A stretch of DNA of 64,000 bases from Streptomyces dangxiongensis (GTDB taxonomy: Bacteria; Actinomycetota; Actinomycetes; Streptomycetales; Streptomycetaceae), in the NCBI RefSeq assembly GCF_003675325.1, contig NZ_CP033073.1, forward strand, positions 2,728,001-2,792,000, given 5' to 3'. Made by a program: the position numbers and the translations under genes. How positions within the stretch are numbered: position 1 is the first letter of the stretch; every line of letters begins with the position of its first letter. The notes under the pieces are model-generated. The model worked only from the letters and a program-made list of their open reading frames with translations. It had not been told where the DNA came from and did no database searches. Of this stretch, positions 44,275-53,828 are shown piece after piece.

Positions 44275-45678
44275 TCAGGGTGCGGGACGCCAGTTCTCGG
44301 CGAGGTCACCCCACAGGTACGCGCTGGTCTCGACGCCTTTGAGGAGAAGGTCCAGCTCCACCTTCTCGTTGGGTGCGTGCCAGCCGTCGGAGGGGACGGA
44401 GATGCCCAGGAAGAGCACGGGGGCGCCGAGGACTTCCTGGAGGTCGGCGGCGGGCCCGGAGCCGCCCTCGCGGGTGAAGCGGACCGGTTGCTGGAAGGCG
44501 CGGCCCATGGCACGGGCCAGGGACCGCAGCGCGGGGTGGCCGAGCGGGGTCAGGCACGGGCGTGTGCCCGAGCCGAACTCGATCTCGCACCGGATCCCGG
44601 CGGGCACCTGTCCGGCGGCCCAGTCCCGGACGATCTTCTCGATGCGGCCGGGATCCTGGCCGGCGACCAGCCGGAAGGACAGCTTCACCATGGCCGCGGA
44701 TGGGATGATCGTCTTGCTGCCGGGGCCCTGGTAGCCGCCGCCGATGCCGTTGACCTCCGCGGTCGGGCGGGCCCAGATGCGCTCCAGGGTGGTGTGACCG
44801 GCCTCGCCGTGAGCCGCGTGGGACCTGGCGGTGCGCAGCCAGCGCTCCTCGTCGAAGGGCAGCTCGGCGAAGAGTTCGCGCTCGCGGTCGGTCAGTTCCA
44901 CCATGCCGTCGTAGAAGCCGGGTATCGCCACGCGCGCGTGCTCGTCGTGGAGGGCGGCGACCAGGCGGGCGGCGGCGGTGGCCGGGTTGGGCACGGCACC
45001 GCCGAAGGAGCCGGAGTGGATGTCCTGGTCGGGGCCGTACAGCCGGATCTCGCACTCGGCGAGGCCGCGCATTCCGGTGCAGACGGTCGGGGTGTCCTCC
45101 GACCACATGCCGGTGTCGGAGACGATCACGGCGTCGGCGGCGAGCCGCCCGGCCCGCTCCTCCACCAGCGCCCGGAAGTGCGGGGAGCCGGACTCCTCCT
45201 CGCCCTCGATGAGCAGCTTGAGGTGGACGGCGGGGGCGGTGCGGCCGGTGGCGGCGAGATGGGCGCGGACACCGAGTGTGTGGAAGAACACCTGGCCCTT
45301 GTCGTCGGCGGCCCCGCGCGCGTAGAGGCGGTTTCCGCGGACGACCGGCTCGAAGGGGTCGCTGTCCCAGCCGTCCTCGCGGGCGGCGGGCTGCACGTCG
45401 TGGTGGCCGTAGACGAGGACCGTGGGCGCTTCCGGGTCGTCCGAGGGCCACTCGGCGAAGACGGCCGGCGCGCCCGGGGTCTGCCAGACCTCGGCGGTCG
45501 GGAAGCCGGTCTCCAGGAGCTTGGCGGCGAGCCAGTCGGCGCTGAGCCGTACGTCGGGCGCGTGATCGGGCTGGGCCGACACGGAGGGGATGCGCAGCCA
45601 TGCGGTGAGGTCGTCGAGGAAGGCGACGCGCTGCTGCTCGATGTACGCGCGGACGGCGCTGTCCGGGGTCTGGCTCAT
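44275..45678 (-). CDS. M20-family dipeptidase
   Basis: A 467-residue zinc peptidase of the CPG2/carnosinase-like M20 group. Metal ligands are in VYGHHDVQPA, RGAADDKGQ and the catalytic EGEEESGSP; IHSGSFGGAVPNP opens the lid domain; SDGWHAPNEKVEL supplies the last His. No signal peptide is seen, so it is a cytoplasmic peptide recycler. The ATG at 45678 was chosen over a GTG at 45708 because the shorter start fits the family. Confidence 0.93.
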   Translation of the reverse strand: MSQTPDSAVRAYIEQQRVAFLDDLTAWLRIPSVSAQPDHAPDVRLSADWLAAKLLETGFPTAEVWQTPGAPAVFAEWPSDDPEAPTVLVYGHHDVQPAAREDGWDSDPFEPVVRGNRLYARGAADDKGQVFFHTLGVRAHLAATGRTAPAVHLKLLIEGEEESGSPHFRALVEERAGRLAADAVIVSDTGMWSEDTPTVCTGMRGLAECEIRLYGPDQDIHSGSFGGAVPNPATAAARLVAALHDEHARVAIPGFYDGMVELTDRERELFAELPFDEERWLRTARSHAAHGEAGHTTLERIWARPTAEVNGIGGGYQGPGSKTIIPSAAMVKLSFRLVAGQDPGRIEKIVRDWAAGQVPAGIRCEIEFGSGTRPCLTPLGHPALRSLARAMGRAFQQPVRFTREGGSGPAADLQEVLGAPVLFLGISVPSDGWHAPNEKVELDLLLKGVETSAYLWGDLAENWRPAP

Positions 45679-45739
45679 GCTCACGAGCCTATCCGCCCGC
45701 ACCGACATCGTCGGCGGGGGTTCGTCACACTCAGCTCGC

Positions 45740-48700
45740 CTACGGTGTGCTCTCCGTCTCCCCGGTGAGCAGCCGCTCCAGCGCGGCCCGGTCCGGCAGG
45801 CCCTCGGGGCGTACGACCTCGCCGCCGCGCACGTACAGGAAGGCCGCCGTGACGGACTCGGGCGGCACGCCCTGCTGCTCGGCCCAGGCGAGCCGGTAGA
45901 CGGCGAGCTGTAGCGGGTCGGCGGTACGGGTGCGGCTGGTCTTCCAGTCCACGATCTCGTACGTCGTCCCTTCGCCTTCGCCGTTCTTGTAGACGGCGTC
46001 GATGCGGCCCCGCACGACGCGGCCGGCCAGGGTGAGCTGGAAGGGCGCCTCGACCCGGTAGGGGGTGCGCCGGGCGTACCCGGTGCGTTCGAAGGCCTCC
46101 TTCAGGGCTTCGAGGTCGCGTTCGTCGGCGATCTCGGCGTCGCTGCCGGGCAGCTCCTCCGGTTCCAGCAGGGGCAGCGTCAGCTCCTCGAAGCGGGCTT
46201 CCACCCGGGCGTGGAACCGGGTGCCCCGGCGCGCGGCCGGTTGCGGGGGGCGCGGCATGGGGCGCGCGAGCTCCTGTGCGAGCCCGTCCGGGTCCTCGGC
46301 GAGCCGCAGCAACTGGGTGGCGGTGAGCGTGGCGGGCAGGGGGACGTCCGTGACGGCCTGCCGGGCGCGCAGAAGCTCTCCGGCGAGTGCGTCCAGGTCG
46401 CGGTCCCAGGAGGCGATGGTGCGGGCCTCCTCCGGCGTGAGCGACGCGGCGCGCGGCGACTCACGCAGGCGCGCGCGGGGGTGGTCCGGCGGGGCGGACG
46501 CCTGGTGCGGCACCGTCGGCCGCTCGGCGCTCCAGGAGTCCCAGCCGGTGCCGGCCGAGGAGGCCTGGCCGGGGACGGGTTCGTCCGGGACGGATACGTC
46601 GTACGGGAAGTCCGGCTCGTGGAGGAAGTCGTCCTCAGGGGGGAAGGCCGCATCGCCCAGGGCACCCTCGTACGGCTCTTCGTCGCAGGGCCCTTCCTCG
46701 TAGGGCTCCTGCTCGTACGGCCCTTGCTCGTAGGGCTCCTGCTCGTAGGGCGCTCCGCCTCGGCCGTAGGGCTCTTCGTCGGACCGGTGCCCGCCGCCGG
46801 GTTCCTCGCCGTGCGGGTCGGCCGGTGGGGCGGGCCAGTCGGGGTCCTCGGCGTCCGCGGGATCGTGCGGGGCCGGCCGGCGGCTCGCGGGCTCGGCGGC
46901 GAGGGTGTCCAGGTGGGCCAGGACGGTCTCGGCGGCGGCTCGGCGGCGGGCCAGGGCGCCGGCGTCGAGCGGGAGCGGCCACACCTGGTCGGCGGTGGCC
47001 GCGTGCAGGGCCGGGTTCTCCTCGCCCTCGGCGGGCTCGTCCGCCCACGCCTCGATCTCGCCGTGTCCGGCGGCGCAGTGGTCGTACAGGGCCTGGAGGA
47101 AGACGGACGGGCCGCGCGGCTTCTTCTGGCTCGGCCCCCACCAGTGGCCGGAACCGAGCAGGAGGGAACGGGGGCGCGTGAAGGTGACGTAGCCGAGGCG
47201 GAGTTCCTCGGTGTGCTGGTGGTCCTTCATGGCCTCGTGGAAGGCCTTCATGCCCCGGGAGTCCCAGGAGTCGATGTCGGGCAGGGTGTCGCGGTCGCCG
47301 CGCAGCGCGTGCGGGAGCACCTTGGCCTGGGCGGTCCACTTCTCCCGGCCCTGGGCGCTGGGGAAGGTACCGGTCACCAGTCCGGGGACGGCCACGACGT
47401 CCCACTCCAGGCCCTTGGACTTGTGCGCGGTGAGCACCTTGACGGTGTTCTCGCCGCCGGGCAGGGCGTTGTCCAGGCCCTTCTCGTACTGGGCGGCGGT
47501 GCGCAGGAAGCCCAGGAAGGCGAGGAGGGTGGCCTCGCCGTCGCTCGCGGCGAAGGAGGCGGCGATGTCCAGGAAGTTGGACAGGGTCTCGCGGCGGCGG
47601 GCGGCCAGCGCGTGCGGGGACGCGGACAGCTCCACCTCCAGGCCGGTGACGGCCAGCACGCGGTGCAGGACGTCCATCAGCGGGTCGGACAGCGAGCGGC
47701 GCAGGTCGCGCAGTTCGGTGGCCAGCCGGGCGAAGCGCACGCGCGCGTCCGGCGAGAACGGCAGCCCGTCGTCGGCACGCTCGCCGAAGGCACCGGCCGC
47801 CGGCGTCTCGAGGAAGGTGTCCAGGGCGTCCGCGAGCGATATCACCTCGGCCGGGTCGATACCCTCCACGGCGGCGGCGAGCCGGCGGTCGGGGTCGTCG
47901 GCGCCTTCCACGCGCGCGTGAGCGACCAGCAGGCGGGCGCGGCGGCCCAGCAGGGCGAGGTCGCGGGGGCCGATGCGCCAGCGCGGCCCGGTCAGCAGGC
48001 GCACCAGGGAGGCGTTGGCGCCGGGGTCCTGGAGGACCTCGCAGACGGCGACGAGGTCGGCGATCTCGGGCAGGTGCAGCAGCCCGGACAGCCCGACCAC
48101 CTCGACGGGGATGTCACGGGCGACGAGGGCGCCCTGGATCTCGGCGAAGTCGGTCGCGGTCCGGCACAGTACGGCGATCTCACCGGGAGGCGTGCCGGTG
48201 CGGACGAGGTGGGCGAGGGAGTCGGCGATCCAGTCGATCTCCTCGGCGTGCGTGGGCAGCAGGGCGCAGCGGACCGTGCCGTCGTACTCGGCGCCGGGGG
48301 CCGGGCGGAGTGCCTCCACGCCCGCGTGCAGGGCGCGCAGTGGCTCGGCGAGGTCGTTGGCGAGGTCGAGGAGGTGCCCGCCGCTGCGGCGGTTCTCGCT
48401 GAGCGCCTGCCGGGTGGCGGGCCGCCCGTCGGCGTGGGCGAAGTGTTCGGGGAAGTCGTCCAGGTTGGCGACGGAGGCGCCGCGCCAGCCGTAGATGGCC
48501 TGGCAGGGGTCGCCGACCGCGGTCACCGGGTGGCCGGTGCCGCCGCCGAAGAGGCCCGCCAGCAGGACGCGCTGGGCGACGGAGGTGTCCTGGTACTCGT
48601 CCAGGAGCACGACGCGGAACTCCTCGCGCAGCAGGCGGCCCACCCCGGGGATGCCGGCGAGGCGGGCCGACAGGGCGATCTGGTCGCCGAAGTCGAGCAG

Positions 48701-49408
48701 GTCACGCTCGCGCTTGGCGGCTCGGTAGCGCCGGACGAGGTCGGCGAGTTCCCGGCGGGCCGCGGCCGTGTCGGGGACCTTGCGCAGGTCGGCGTTGGTG
48801 AGCTTGGCGCCGTCCAGGGCGCGCAGCAGATCGGCGTCCCAGGCGCGCGCCCTCTCCGGGTCGACGAGGTGTTCGGCCAGCTCGGAGTCGAGGGTGAGCA
48901 GATCGCTGACCAGGTCGGCGAAGGAGCGGGTCAGCGCCGGGTAGGGGCCGGGCGCCTCGCGCAGCACGCGCGCGGCGAGCTGGTAGCGGGTGGCGTCGGC
49001 GAGGAGGCGGGAGGTGGGCTCCAGGCCGATGCGCAGGCCGTGATCGGTGAGCAGGCGGCCCGCGAAGGCGTGGTACGTCGAGATGACCGGCTCGCCCGGC
49101 GGGTCGTCCGGGTCGATGACGTCCGGGTCGGTGACGCCGGCCGCGATCAGCGCCTTGCGGACGCGTTCGGCCAGCTCGCCGGCGGCCTTGTTGGTGAAGG
49201 TCAGGCCGAGGACCTGTTCGGGGGCGACCTGCCCCGTGCCGACCAGCCAGACCACGCGGGCCGCCATCACGGTGGTCTTGCCGGACCCGGCGCCGGCCAC
49301 GATCACCTGCGGGGCGGGCGGCGCGGTGATGCAGGCCATCTGCTCCGGGGTGAACGGGATGCCGAGGAGCTGCTTGAGCTGCTCGGGGTCGGTGATACGG
49401 GCTGGCAT
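45740..49408 (-). CDS. adnB: AdnB-type helicase-nuclease subunit
   Basis: A 1222-residue UvrD-like helicase fused to a C-terminal RecB-type nuclease. Walker A is VIVAGAGSGKTTVMA, Walker B VVLLDEYQDTS, and motif VI-like YVTFTRPRS. The nuclease has TRFHARVEARFE, VRGRIDAVYKNG, TYEIVDWKTSR and LQLAVYRLAWAE. AdnAB is the actinobacterial counterpart of RecBCD/AddAB and resects double-strand breaks; the downstream subunit is AdnB. Between motor and nuclease lies a disordered acidic insert with PYE repeats. The ATG at 49408 lacks a clear ribosome site; GTG 49504 is an alternative. Confidence 0.93.
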   Translation of the reverse strand: MPARITDPEQLKQLLGIPFTPEQMACITAPPAPQVIVAGAGSGKTTVMAARVVWLVGTGQVAPEQVLGLTFTNKAAGELAERVRKALIAAGVTDPDVIDPDDPPGEPVISTYHAFAGRLLTDHGLRIGLEPTSRLLADATRYQLAARVLREAPGPYPALTRSFADLVSDLLTLDSELAEHLVDPERARAWDADLLRALDGAKLTNADLRKVPDTAAARRELADLVRRYRAAKRERDLLDFGDQIALSARLAGIPGVGRLLREEFRVVLLDEYQDTSVAQRVLLAGLFGGGTGHPVTAVGDPCQAIYGWRGASVANLDDFPEHFAHADGRPATRQALSENRRSGGHLLDLANDLAEPLRALHAGVEALRPAPGAEYDGTVRCALLPTHAEEIDWIADSLAHLVRTGTPPGEIAVLCRTATDFAEIQGALVARDIPVEVVGLSGLLHLPEIADLVAVCEVLQDPGANASLVRLLTGPRWRIGPRDLALLGRRARLLVAHARVEGADDPDRRLAAAVEGIDPAEVISLADALDTFLETPAAGAFGERADDGLPFSPDARVRFARLATELRDLRRSLSDPLMDVLHRVLAVTGLEVELSASPHALAARRRETLSNFLDIAASFAASDGEATLLAFLGFLRTAAQYEKGLDNALPGGENTVKVLTAHKSKGLEWDVVAVPGLVTGTFPSAQGREKWTAQAKVLPHALRGDRDTLPDIDSWDSRGMKAFHEAMKDHQHTEELRLGYVTFTRPRSLLLGSGHWWGPSQKKPRGPSVFLQALYDHCAAGHGEIEAWADEPAEGEENPALHAATADQVWPLPLDAGALARRRAAAETVLAHLDTLAAEPASRRPAPHDPADAEDPDWPAPPADPHGEEPGGGHRSDEEPYGRGGAPYEQEPYEQGPYEQEPYEEGPCDEEPYEGALGDAAFPPEDDFLHEPDFPYDVSVPDEPVPGQASSAGTGWDSWSAERPTVPHQASAPPDHPRARLRESPRAASLTPEEARTIASWDRDLDALAGELLRARQAVTDVPLPATLTATQLLRLAEDPDGLAQELARPMPRPPQPAARRGTRFHARVEARFEELTLPLLEPEELPGSDAEIADERDLEALKEAFERTGYARRTPYRVEAPFQLTLAGRVVRGRIDAVYKNGEGEGTTYEIVDWKTSRTRTADPLQLAVYRLAWAEQQGVPPESVTAAFLYVRGGEVVRPEGLPDRAALERLLTGETESTP
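46667..46780. repeat. 15-base tandem repeat encoding a PYExE array in AdnB
   Basis: About six degenerate copies of a 15-base unit (TCGTAGGGCTCCTGC on the plus strand) encode EQEPY, EQGPY, EQEPY, EEGPC, DEEPY on the minus strand. All copies keep the frame. Confidence 0.85.
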
Positions 49409-49545
49409 GTCGAAAGAGGCTAGCGGCGGCCACTGACAGTCGAGGACGAATCGACCGCCGGGGGCGAGAAAGGGCAGGTCAGCACGCGGAGTGCTGTGCG
49501 TCACCCCCGCCCGGCCGCCGTGTTCGCCCCCGCCCGGGCCGCCGC

Positions 49546-52500
49546 TCACTCCACCACGTGGCGCCCCTCGGGACGGGCGCTGCACGAGGCGCGGAAGGCG
49601 CAGTGCGTGCAGTGCTGGCCGGTGCTCGGTGTGAACCGCTCGTCGAGGACCTTGCCGGCGGCGGTCGCCAGCAGCTCGCCGACCCACTCCCCCGCCAGCG
49701 GTTCCTGACCCTGCACCCGGGGCAGGCCGTCTCCCCCGTCACGCTTGGCGGCGCCCTGCCTGAGATGGACCAGTTCCGCGCCGCCCGGTTCGGGGCGGGC
49801 CCCGTCGAAGGCCGCGTCGACGGCGCCTTCGCGGACGGCGAGCTGGTAGACGGCGAGCTGCGGGTGGTGCTCCACCTCGCGCGCGGTGGGTGCGTTTTTG
49901 CCGGTTTTGAAGTCGACCACGTAGGCCCGGCCGTCGCCGTCGGTTTCGACGCGGTCCATCTGGCCACGGATGCGGACCTCGTAGTCGCCCGCTCCGAGGG
50001 TGACGTCGAAGTCCTGCTCGCTGGCCACGGCGGTGCGGCCGGCGCGGGCCAGGACGTGCCAGTTCAGGAAGCGTTCGAGCGCCACGCGCGCGTTGTCCTT
50101 CTCCTGCTGCGACTTCCAGGGCGCGTCGAAGGCGAGCGCGTTCCACACGGAGTCCAGGCGTTCCATGAGGACGTCGAGGTCGGCCGGGGTACGACCGGAG
50201 GCGACCTCGTCGGCGAGGACGTGAACGACGTTGCCGAAGCCCTGTGCGGTGGTCGCGGGCGCGTCGGCCTTCACCTCGCGGCCCAGGAACCACTGGAGTG
50301 CGCAGGTGTTGGCGAGCTGGTCGAGGGCGCTGCCGGAGAGCACGACGGGCTGGTCGCGGTCGCGCAGCGGCACCTTGCTCTCGGTCGGCTCGAACATGCC
50401 CCACCAGCGGTAGGGGTGTGCGGACGGCACCAGCGGGCGGCCGTCCTCGTCGGCGAGCGCGGCCAGCCGGGCCAGCCGGCGGGCGGCGGCTTCCCGCAGC
50501 GTGGCGGACGCGCGCGGGTCGACCGTGGTGGCGCGCAGCTCGGCGACGAGCGCGGCGACGGCCAGCGGGCGCCGGGGGCGGCCGGTGACGTCCTTGGGCT
50601 CGACACCCAGTTCGGTCAGGAACCGGGAGGGCTGGTCACCGTCGTCGGCCGGCGCGTTCACGGCGGTGACGACGAGCCGTTCACGCGCGCGCGTGGCGGC
50701 GACGTAGAACAGGCGGCGCTCCTCGGCGAGCAGCGCGCCCGGGGTGAGCGGCTCGGCGAGTCCGTCGCGGCCGATGCGGTCGGCCTCCAGCAGCGAGCCG
50801 CGGCGGCGCAGGTCGGGCCACAGGCCCTCCTGGACGCCGGCGACGACGACCAGCCGCCACTCCAGGCCCTTGGAGCGGTGCGCGGTCATCAGGCGGACGG
50901 CGTCGGGGCGTACCGCGCGGCGGGTGAGCGTGTCGGCGGCGATGTCCTCGGCCTCGATCTCGGCCAGGAAGTTCAGGGCGCCACGGCCGCCGGTGCGCTC
51001 CTCCGCGCGCGCGGCGGTGGCGAACAGCGCGCACACGGCGTCCAGGTCCCGGTCGGCGTTGCGGCCGGCCGCGCCACCGCGCCGGGCGGCCCGCTCCAGG
51101 CGCGCGGGCCACGGCGTGCCCTCCCACAGGTCCCACAGCGCTTCCTCGGCCGTACCGCCGCCCGCGAGGCGCTCGCGGGCCTTGTGGAGCAGCGCGCCGA
51201 GGCGCTGCGCCCCGCGGGCGTACGCCGGGTCGTGCACCACCAGGCGCTCCGGCTCGGCGAGTGCCCGCGTGAGCAGCTCGTCGGACGGCGGCGGCAGCGG
51301 GTTGCCGGCGGCCCGCTCCTCCTCACGCAGGGCACGCCCGAGGCGGCGCAGGTCGGCGGCGTCCATGCCGGCGAGGGGGGAGGCGAGCAGGGTGAGGGCG
51401 GTCTCGGTGTCGAGCCAGCAGGTGTCCGGGGCCGGTGTCGGCGCATCCTCGACGGCCGTGTGCCCGGCGGACTGCTCACCGTCATCGGCCGTCGCCACCG
51501 GCTCGGCCGCCGACAGCTCGGGTGCGGTGACGGGTTCCTCGTCCGTGGGGGGCTCGGCGGGCCGCGCCGGGGCCGGTGCGGTGGGGTCCTCCTCACGGCG
51601 TCGGGTCTCCGCCGTGGCGACCGCGCGCAGGGCCGTGAGCAGCGGTGCCACCGCCGGCTCGTGCCGCAGGGGCAGGTCGTCGCCGTCGATGTCCAGCGGG
51701 ACGCCGGCCGAGGTGAGGGCGCGGCGCAGGGTCGGCAGGGAGCGCGATCCGGCACGTACCAGGACGGCCATGTCGCTCCAGGGGAGACCGTCCTCCAGAT
51801 GCGCGCGGCGCAGGATGTCCGCGATGTTGTCCAGTTCGGTGCCGGGCGTCGGGTAGGTGTAGACCTCGACCCGGCCGCCGTCCCGCACCGCGGCCGGTTC
51901 CCGGTGGGCGCGGACCTTGTCGGCGGGCAACCGGGGCAGCGGCATCCGCTGGGTGATCAGGCGGGTCGCGGCCAGCAGCGCGGCGCCGGAGCGGCGGGAG
52001 GTGCGCAGCACCTGGACGGGGGCGGGGCGGCCGTCCGCGCGGGTGAAGGCGGCCGGGAAGTCGAGGATGCCGTTCACGTCGGCGCCGCGGAAGGCGTAGA
52101 TCGACTGGTCGGGGTCGCCGAACGCGACCAGGGTCCGCCCGCCGCCGGCCAGGGCGTGCAGGAGCCGCACCTGGGCGGGATCGGTGTCCTGGTACTCGTC
52201 GACGTACACGGCGTCGTACTGGGCGGCGAGCCGCGCGGCGGTGTCGGGGCGGTGGGCGAGCAGGACGGCCCGGTGGACCAGTTCCGCGTAGTCGAGCACG
52301 CCCTGGAGGTCGAGTGTGTCGAGGTAGTCGGCGAGGAACGCGGCTGCCGCGCGCCAGTCGGGGCGGCCGGTGCGGCGCGCGAAGGCGTCCAGGGCGTCCG
52401 GGCCGAGACCCAGCTCGCGGCTGCGGGCGAGGACGGCACGGACCTCGTCGGCGAAGCCGCGCGTGGTGAGGCAGGCGCGCAGTTCGTCGGGCCAGCGCAC

Positions 52501-52998
52501 ATGGGTCAGCCCGAGCCGCTCCAGCTCGGGCTGCCCGGCGAGCAGCTCGCGGACGGTGACGTCCTGCTCGGGTCCGGAGAGCAGGCGCAGCGGGTCGGTG
52601 AACCGGCCGCTGTCCTGGTGGGCGCGGACCAGCGCGTAGCAGTAAGAGTGGAACGTGGTCGCCCTCGGCGCGCGGGCCGCGCCCATGCGCAGGGCCATGC
52701 GGTCTCGCAGGTCGACGGCGGCCTTGCGGCTGAACGTCAGTACCAGGATCCGCTCGGGGTCGGCGCCCCGGGCGATCCGCGCGGCCACGGACTCGACCAG
52801 GGTGGTGGTCTTGCCGGTGCCGGGGCCGGCGAGGACGAGCAGCGGTCCGCTCCGGTGGTCAACCACTGCGCGCTGCGCCGCGTCCAGGAGAGGGGGAGCC
52901 ACGGTGGCCGGCGGCGTACGCACCAGTCGGTAAGCGCCACGGCTCCCCTGCCGCACCGAGGGGTGCGGCAGGTGCCTGGTGGAGGAAGAGGAGCTCAC
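49546..52998 (-). CDS. adnA: AdnA-type helicase-nuclease subunit
   Basis: A 1150-residue partner of AdnB, encoded upstream as in mycobacteria. Walker A is LVLAGPGTGKTTTLV, Walker B AVYVDEYQDTDPAQ, then FGDPDQSIYAFRGA, RLMTAHRSKGLEW and FYVAATRARERLVV. The nuclease domain has IRGQMDRVETDG, YVVDFKTGK and LAVYQLAVREG. Four cysteines (NTCALQWFLG, and CTHC plus FRASC near the end) fit the iron-sulfur pin of AddB-like nucleases. A Pro/Ala/Glu-rich insert (TAPAPARPAEPPTDEEP) breaks the helicase at about residue 490. The GTG at 52998 was chosen, with AGGA upstream. Confidence 0.93.
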   Translation of the reverse strand: MSSSSSTRHLPHPSVRQGSRGAYRLVRTPPATVAPPLLDAAQRAVVDHRSGPLLVLAGPGTGKTTTLVESVAARIARGADPERILVLTFSRKAAVDLRDRMALRMGAARAPRATTFHSYCYALVRAHQDSGRFTDPLRLLSGPEQDVTVRELLAGQPELERLGLTHVRWPDELRACLTTRGFADEVRAVLARSRELGLGPDALDAFARRTGRPDWRAAAAFLADYLDTLDLQGVLDYAELVHRAVLLAHRPDTAARLAAQYDAVYVDEYQDTDPAQVRLLHALAGGGRTLVAFGDPDQSIYAFRGADVNGILDFPAAFTRADGRPAPVQVLRTSRRSGAALLAATRLITQRMPLPRLPADKVRAHREPAAVRDGGRVEVYTYPTPGTELDNIADILRRAHLEDGLPWSDMAVLVRAGSRSLPTLRRALTSAGVPLDIDGDDLPLRHEPAVAPLLTALRAVATAETRRREEDPTAPAPARPAEPPTDEEPVTAPELSAAEPVATADDGEQSAGHTAVEDAPTPAPDTCWLDTETALTLLASPLAGMDAADLRRLGRALREEERAAGNPLPPPSDELLTRALAEPERLVVHDPAYARGAQRLGALLHKARERLAGGGTAEEALWDLWEGTPWPARLERAARRGGAAGRNADRDLDAVCALFATAARAEERTGGRGALNFLAEIEAEDIAADTLTRRAVRPDAVRLMTAHRSKGLEWRLVVVAGVQEGLWPDLRRRGSLLEADRIGRDGLAEPLTPGALLAEERRLFYVAATRARERLVVTAVNAPADDGDQPSRFLTELGVEPKDVTGRPRRPLAVAALVAELRATTVDPRASATLREAAARRLARLAALADEDGRPLVPSAHPYRWWGMFEPTESKVPLRDRDQPVVLSGSALDQLANTCALQWFLGREVKADAPATTAQGFGNVVHVLADEVASGRTPADLDVLMERLDSVWNALAFDAPWKSQQEKDNARVALERFLNWHVLARAGRTAVASEQDFDVTLGAGDYEVRIRGQMDRVETDGDGRAYVVDFKTGKNAPTAREVEHHPQLAVYQLAVREGAVDAAFDGARPEPGGAELVHLRQGAAKRDGGDGLPRVQGQEPLAGEWVGELLATAAGKVLDERFTPSTGQHCTHCAFRASCSARPEGRHVVE

Positions 52999-53255
52999 GT
53001 GTTCGGCCGGTCCTGGTGGTTGTACTGATGGGCGGGCGATCACGCGTGCGAGGCGGTGACCGCGGGATGAGGGGGACACGTGCTGCCGACGCTACGCCGC
53101 CGCTCCGGACGGAAGCAGAACTTCCGATTCTTCCCTCGCGGCGCTCGGGCCACGTGCGTCCCTCATCCCACGAACGTACGGCATGCCACGGACGTCCCCC
53201 GTGTCACCCGTACGGGCCACAGGCCCCCCCTGCCGGCAGCCGATGGCCGAAGCTG

Positions 53256-53642
53256 TCAGATGTGACCCTCCGCGTCCGCGCCGCCGTCCCAGCGGGCCCG
53301 CCGCATGTCGAGCCTCGGCACATGGCCCGCCGCGCTCCTGCCCGCCTGCTTCAGCGGCGTGCCCTCCGCGCGGTAGTGCGCGAGCGCACGCAGCTCGTGA
53401 CCGGGCAGCAGCACGCCGTCGGACCGTACGACCCGCCACCACGGGACAGCACTTCCGTAGAGGGCCATCACCCGGCCGACCTGGCGCGGGCCGCCCTCCT
53501 CGAGCCACTCGGCGACATCGCCGTACGTCATGACCCGGCCCGGCGGGATCCGCTCGGCGACCTCGAGGACCCGCTCGGCGTAGTCGGGCAGTGCGTCCGC
53601 GTACTCCTCGCGGGCCTCGTCGGCCGGGCTCTGCTCGCTCAT
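53256..53642 (-). CDS. Alkyltransferase-like protein (ATL/eATL)
   Basis: A 128-residue relative of O6-alkylguanine-DNA alkyltransferase. The DNA-binding part is kept (RIPPGRVMTYGDVAEWL, GGPRQVGRVMALYGS), but the acceptor motif PCHRV is PWWRVVRSDG, with Trp in place of Cys. ATLs bind alkylated guanines tightly without repairing them and hand them to nucleotide excision repair. The ATG at 53642 was chosen; ATG 53651 is in frame. The 257 bases between here and adnA carry no gene that I can see. Confidence 0.93.
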   Translation of the reverse strand: MSEQSPADEAREEYADALPDYAERVLEVAERIPPGRVMTYGDVAEWLEEGGPRQVGRVMALYGSAVPWWRVVRSDGVLLPGHELRALAHYRAEGTPLKQAGRSAAGHVPRLDMRRARWDGGADAEGHI

Positions 53643-53828
53643 TCGTCCCATCCTGCCGCACTCCCCGGGCGTCCCGGCGCGGTCCGCGGGGAGCGCTCCT
53701 CTCGCCCCGACGCGGTCCTTCGGGCAGACTGTGCGCCCGCGCATGCGCACCCTGATGCCCGTGTGTGCCGGTGGGGCATGCCACCATCGTGCGGGCGGTG
53801 ACTGGTGATACGAGACCAAGAAGAGACC

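Noticed and set aside
46211..53028. Two open frames of over 1000 codons on the plus strand
   Set aside because: They mirror adnB and adnA codon for codon, with Val/Gly/Gln-rich nonsense composition.
52999..53255. Possible LexA/SOS box before adnA
   Set aside because: Only partial matches to a GAAC/GTTC-type dyad were seen; none has the needed symmetry.
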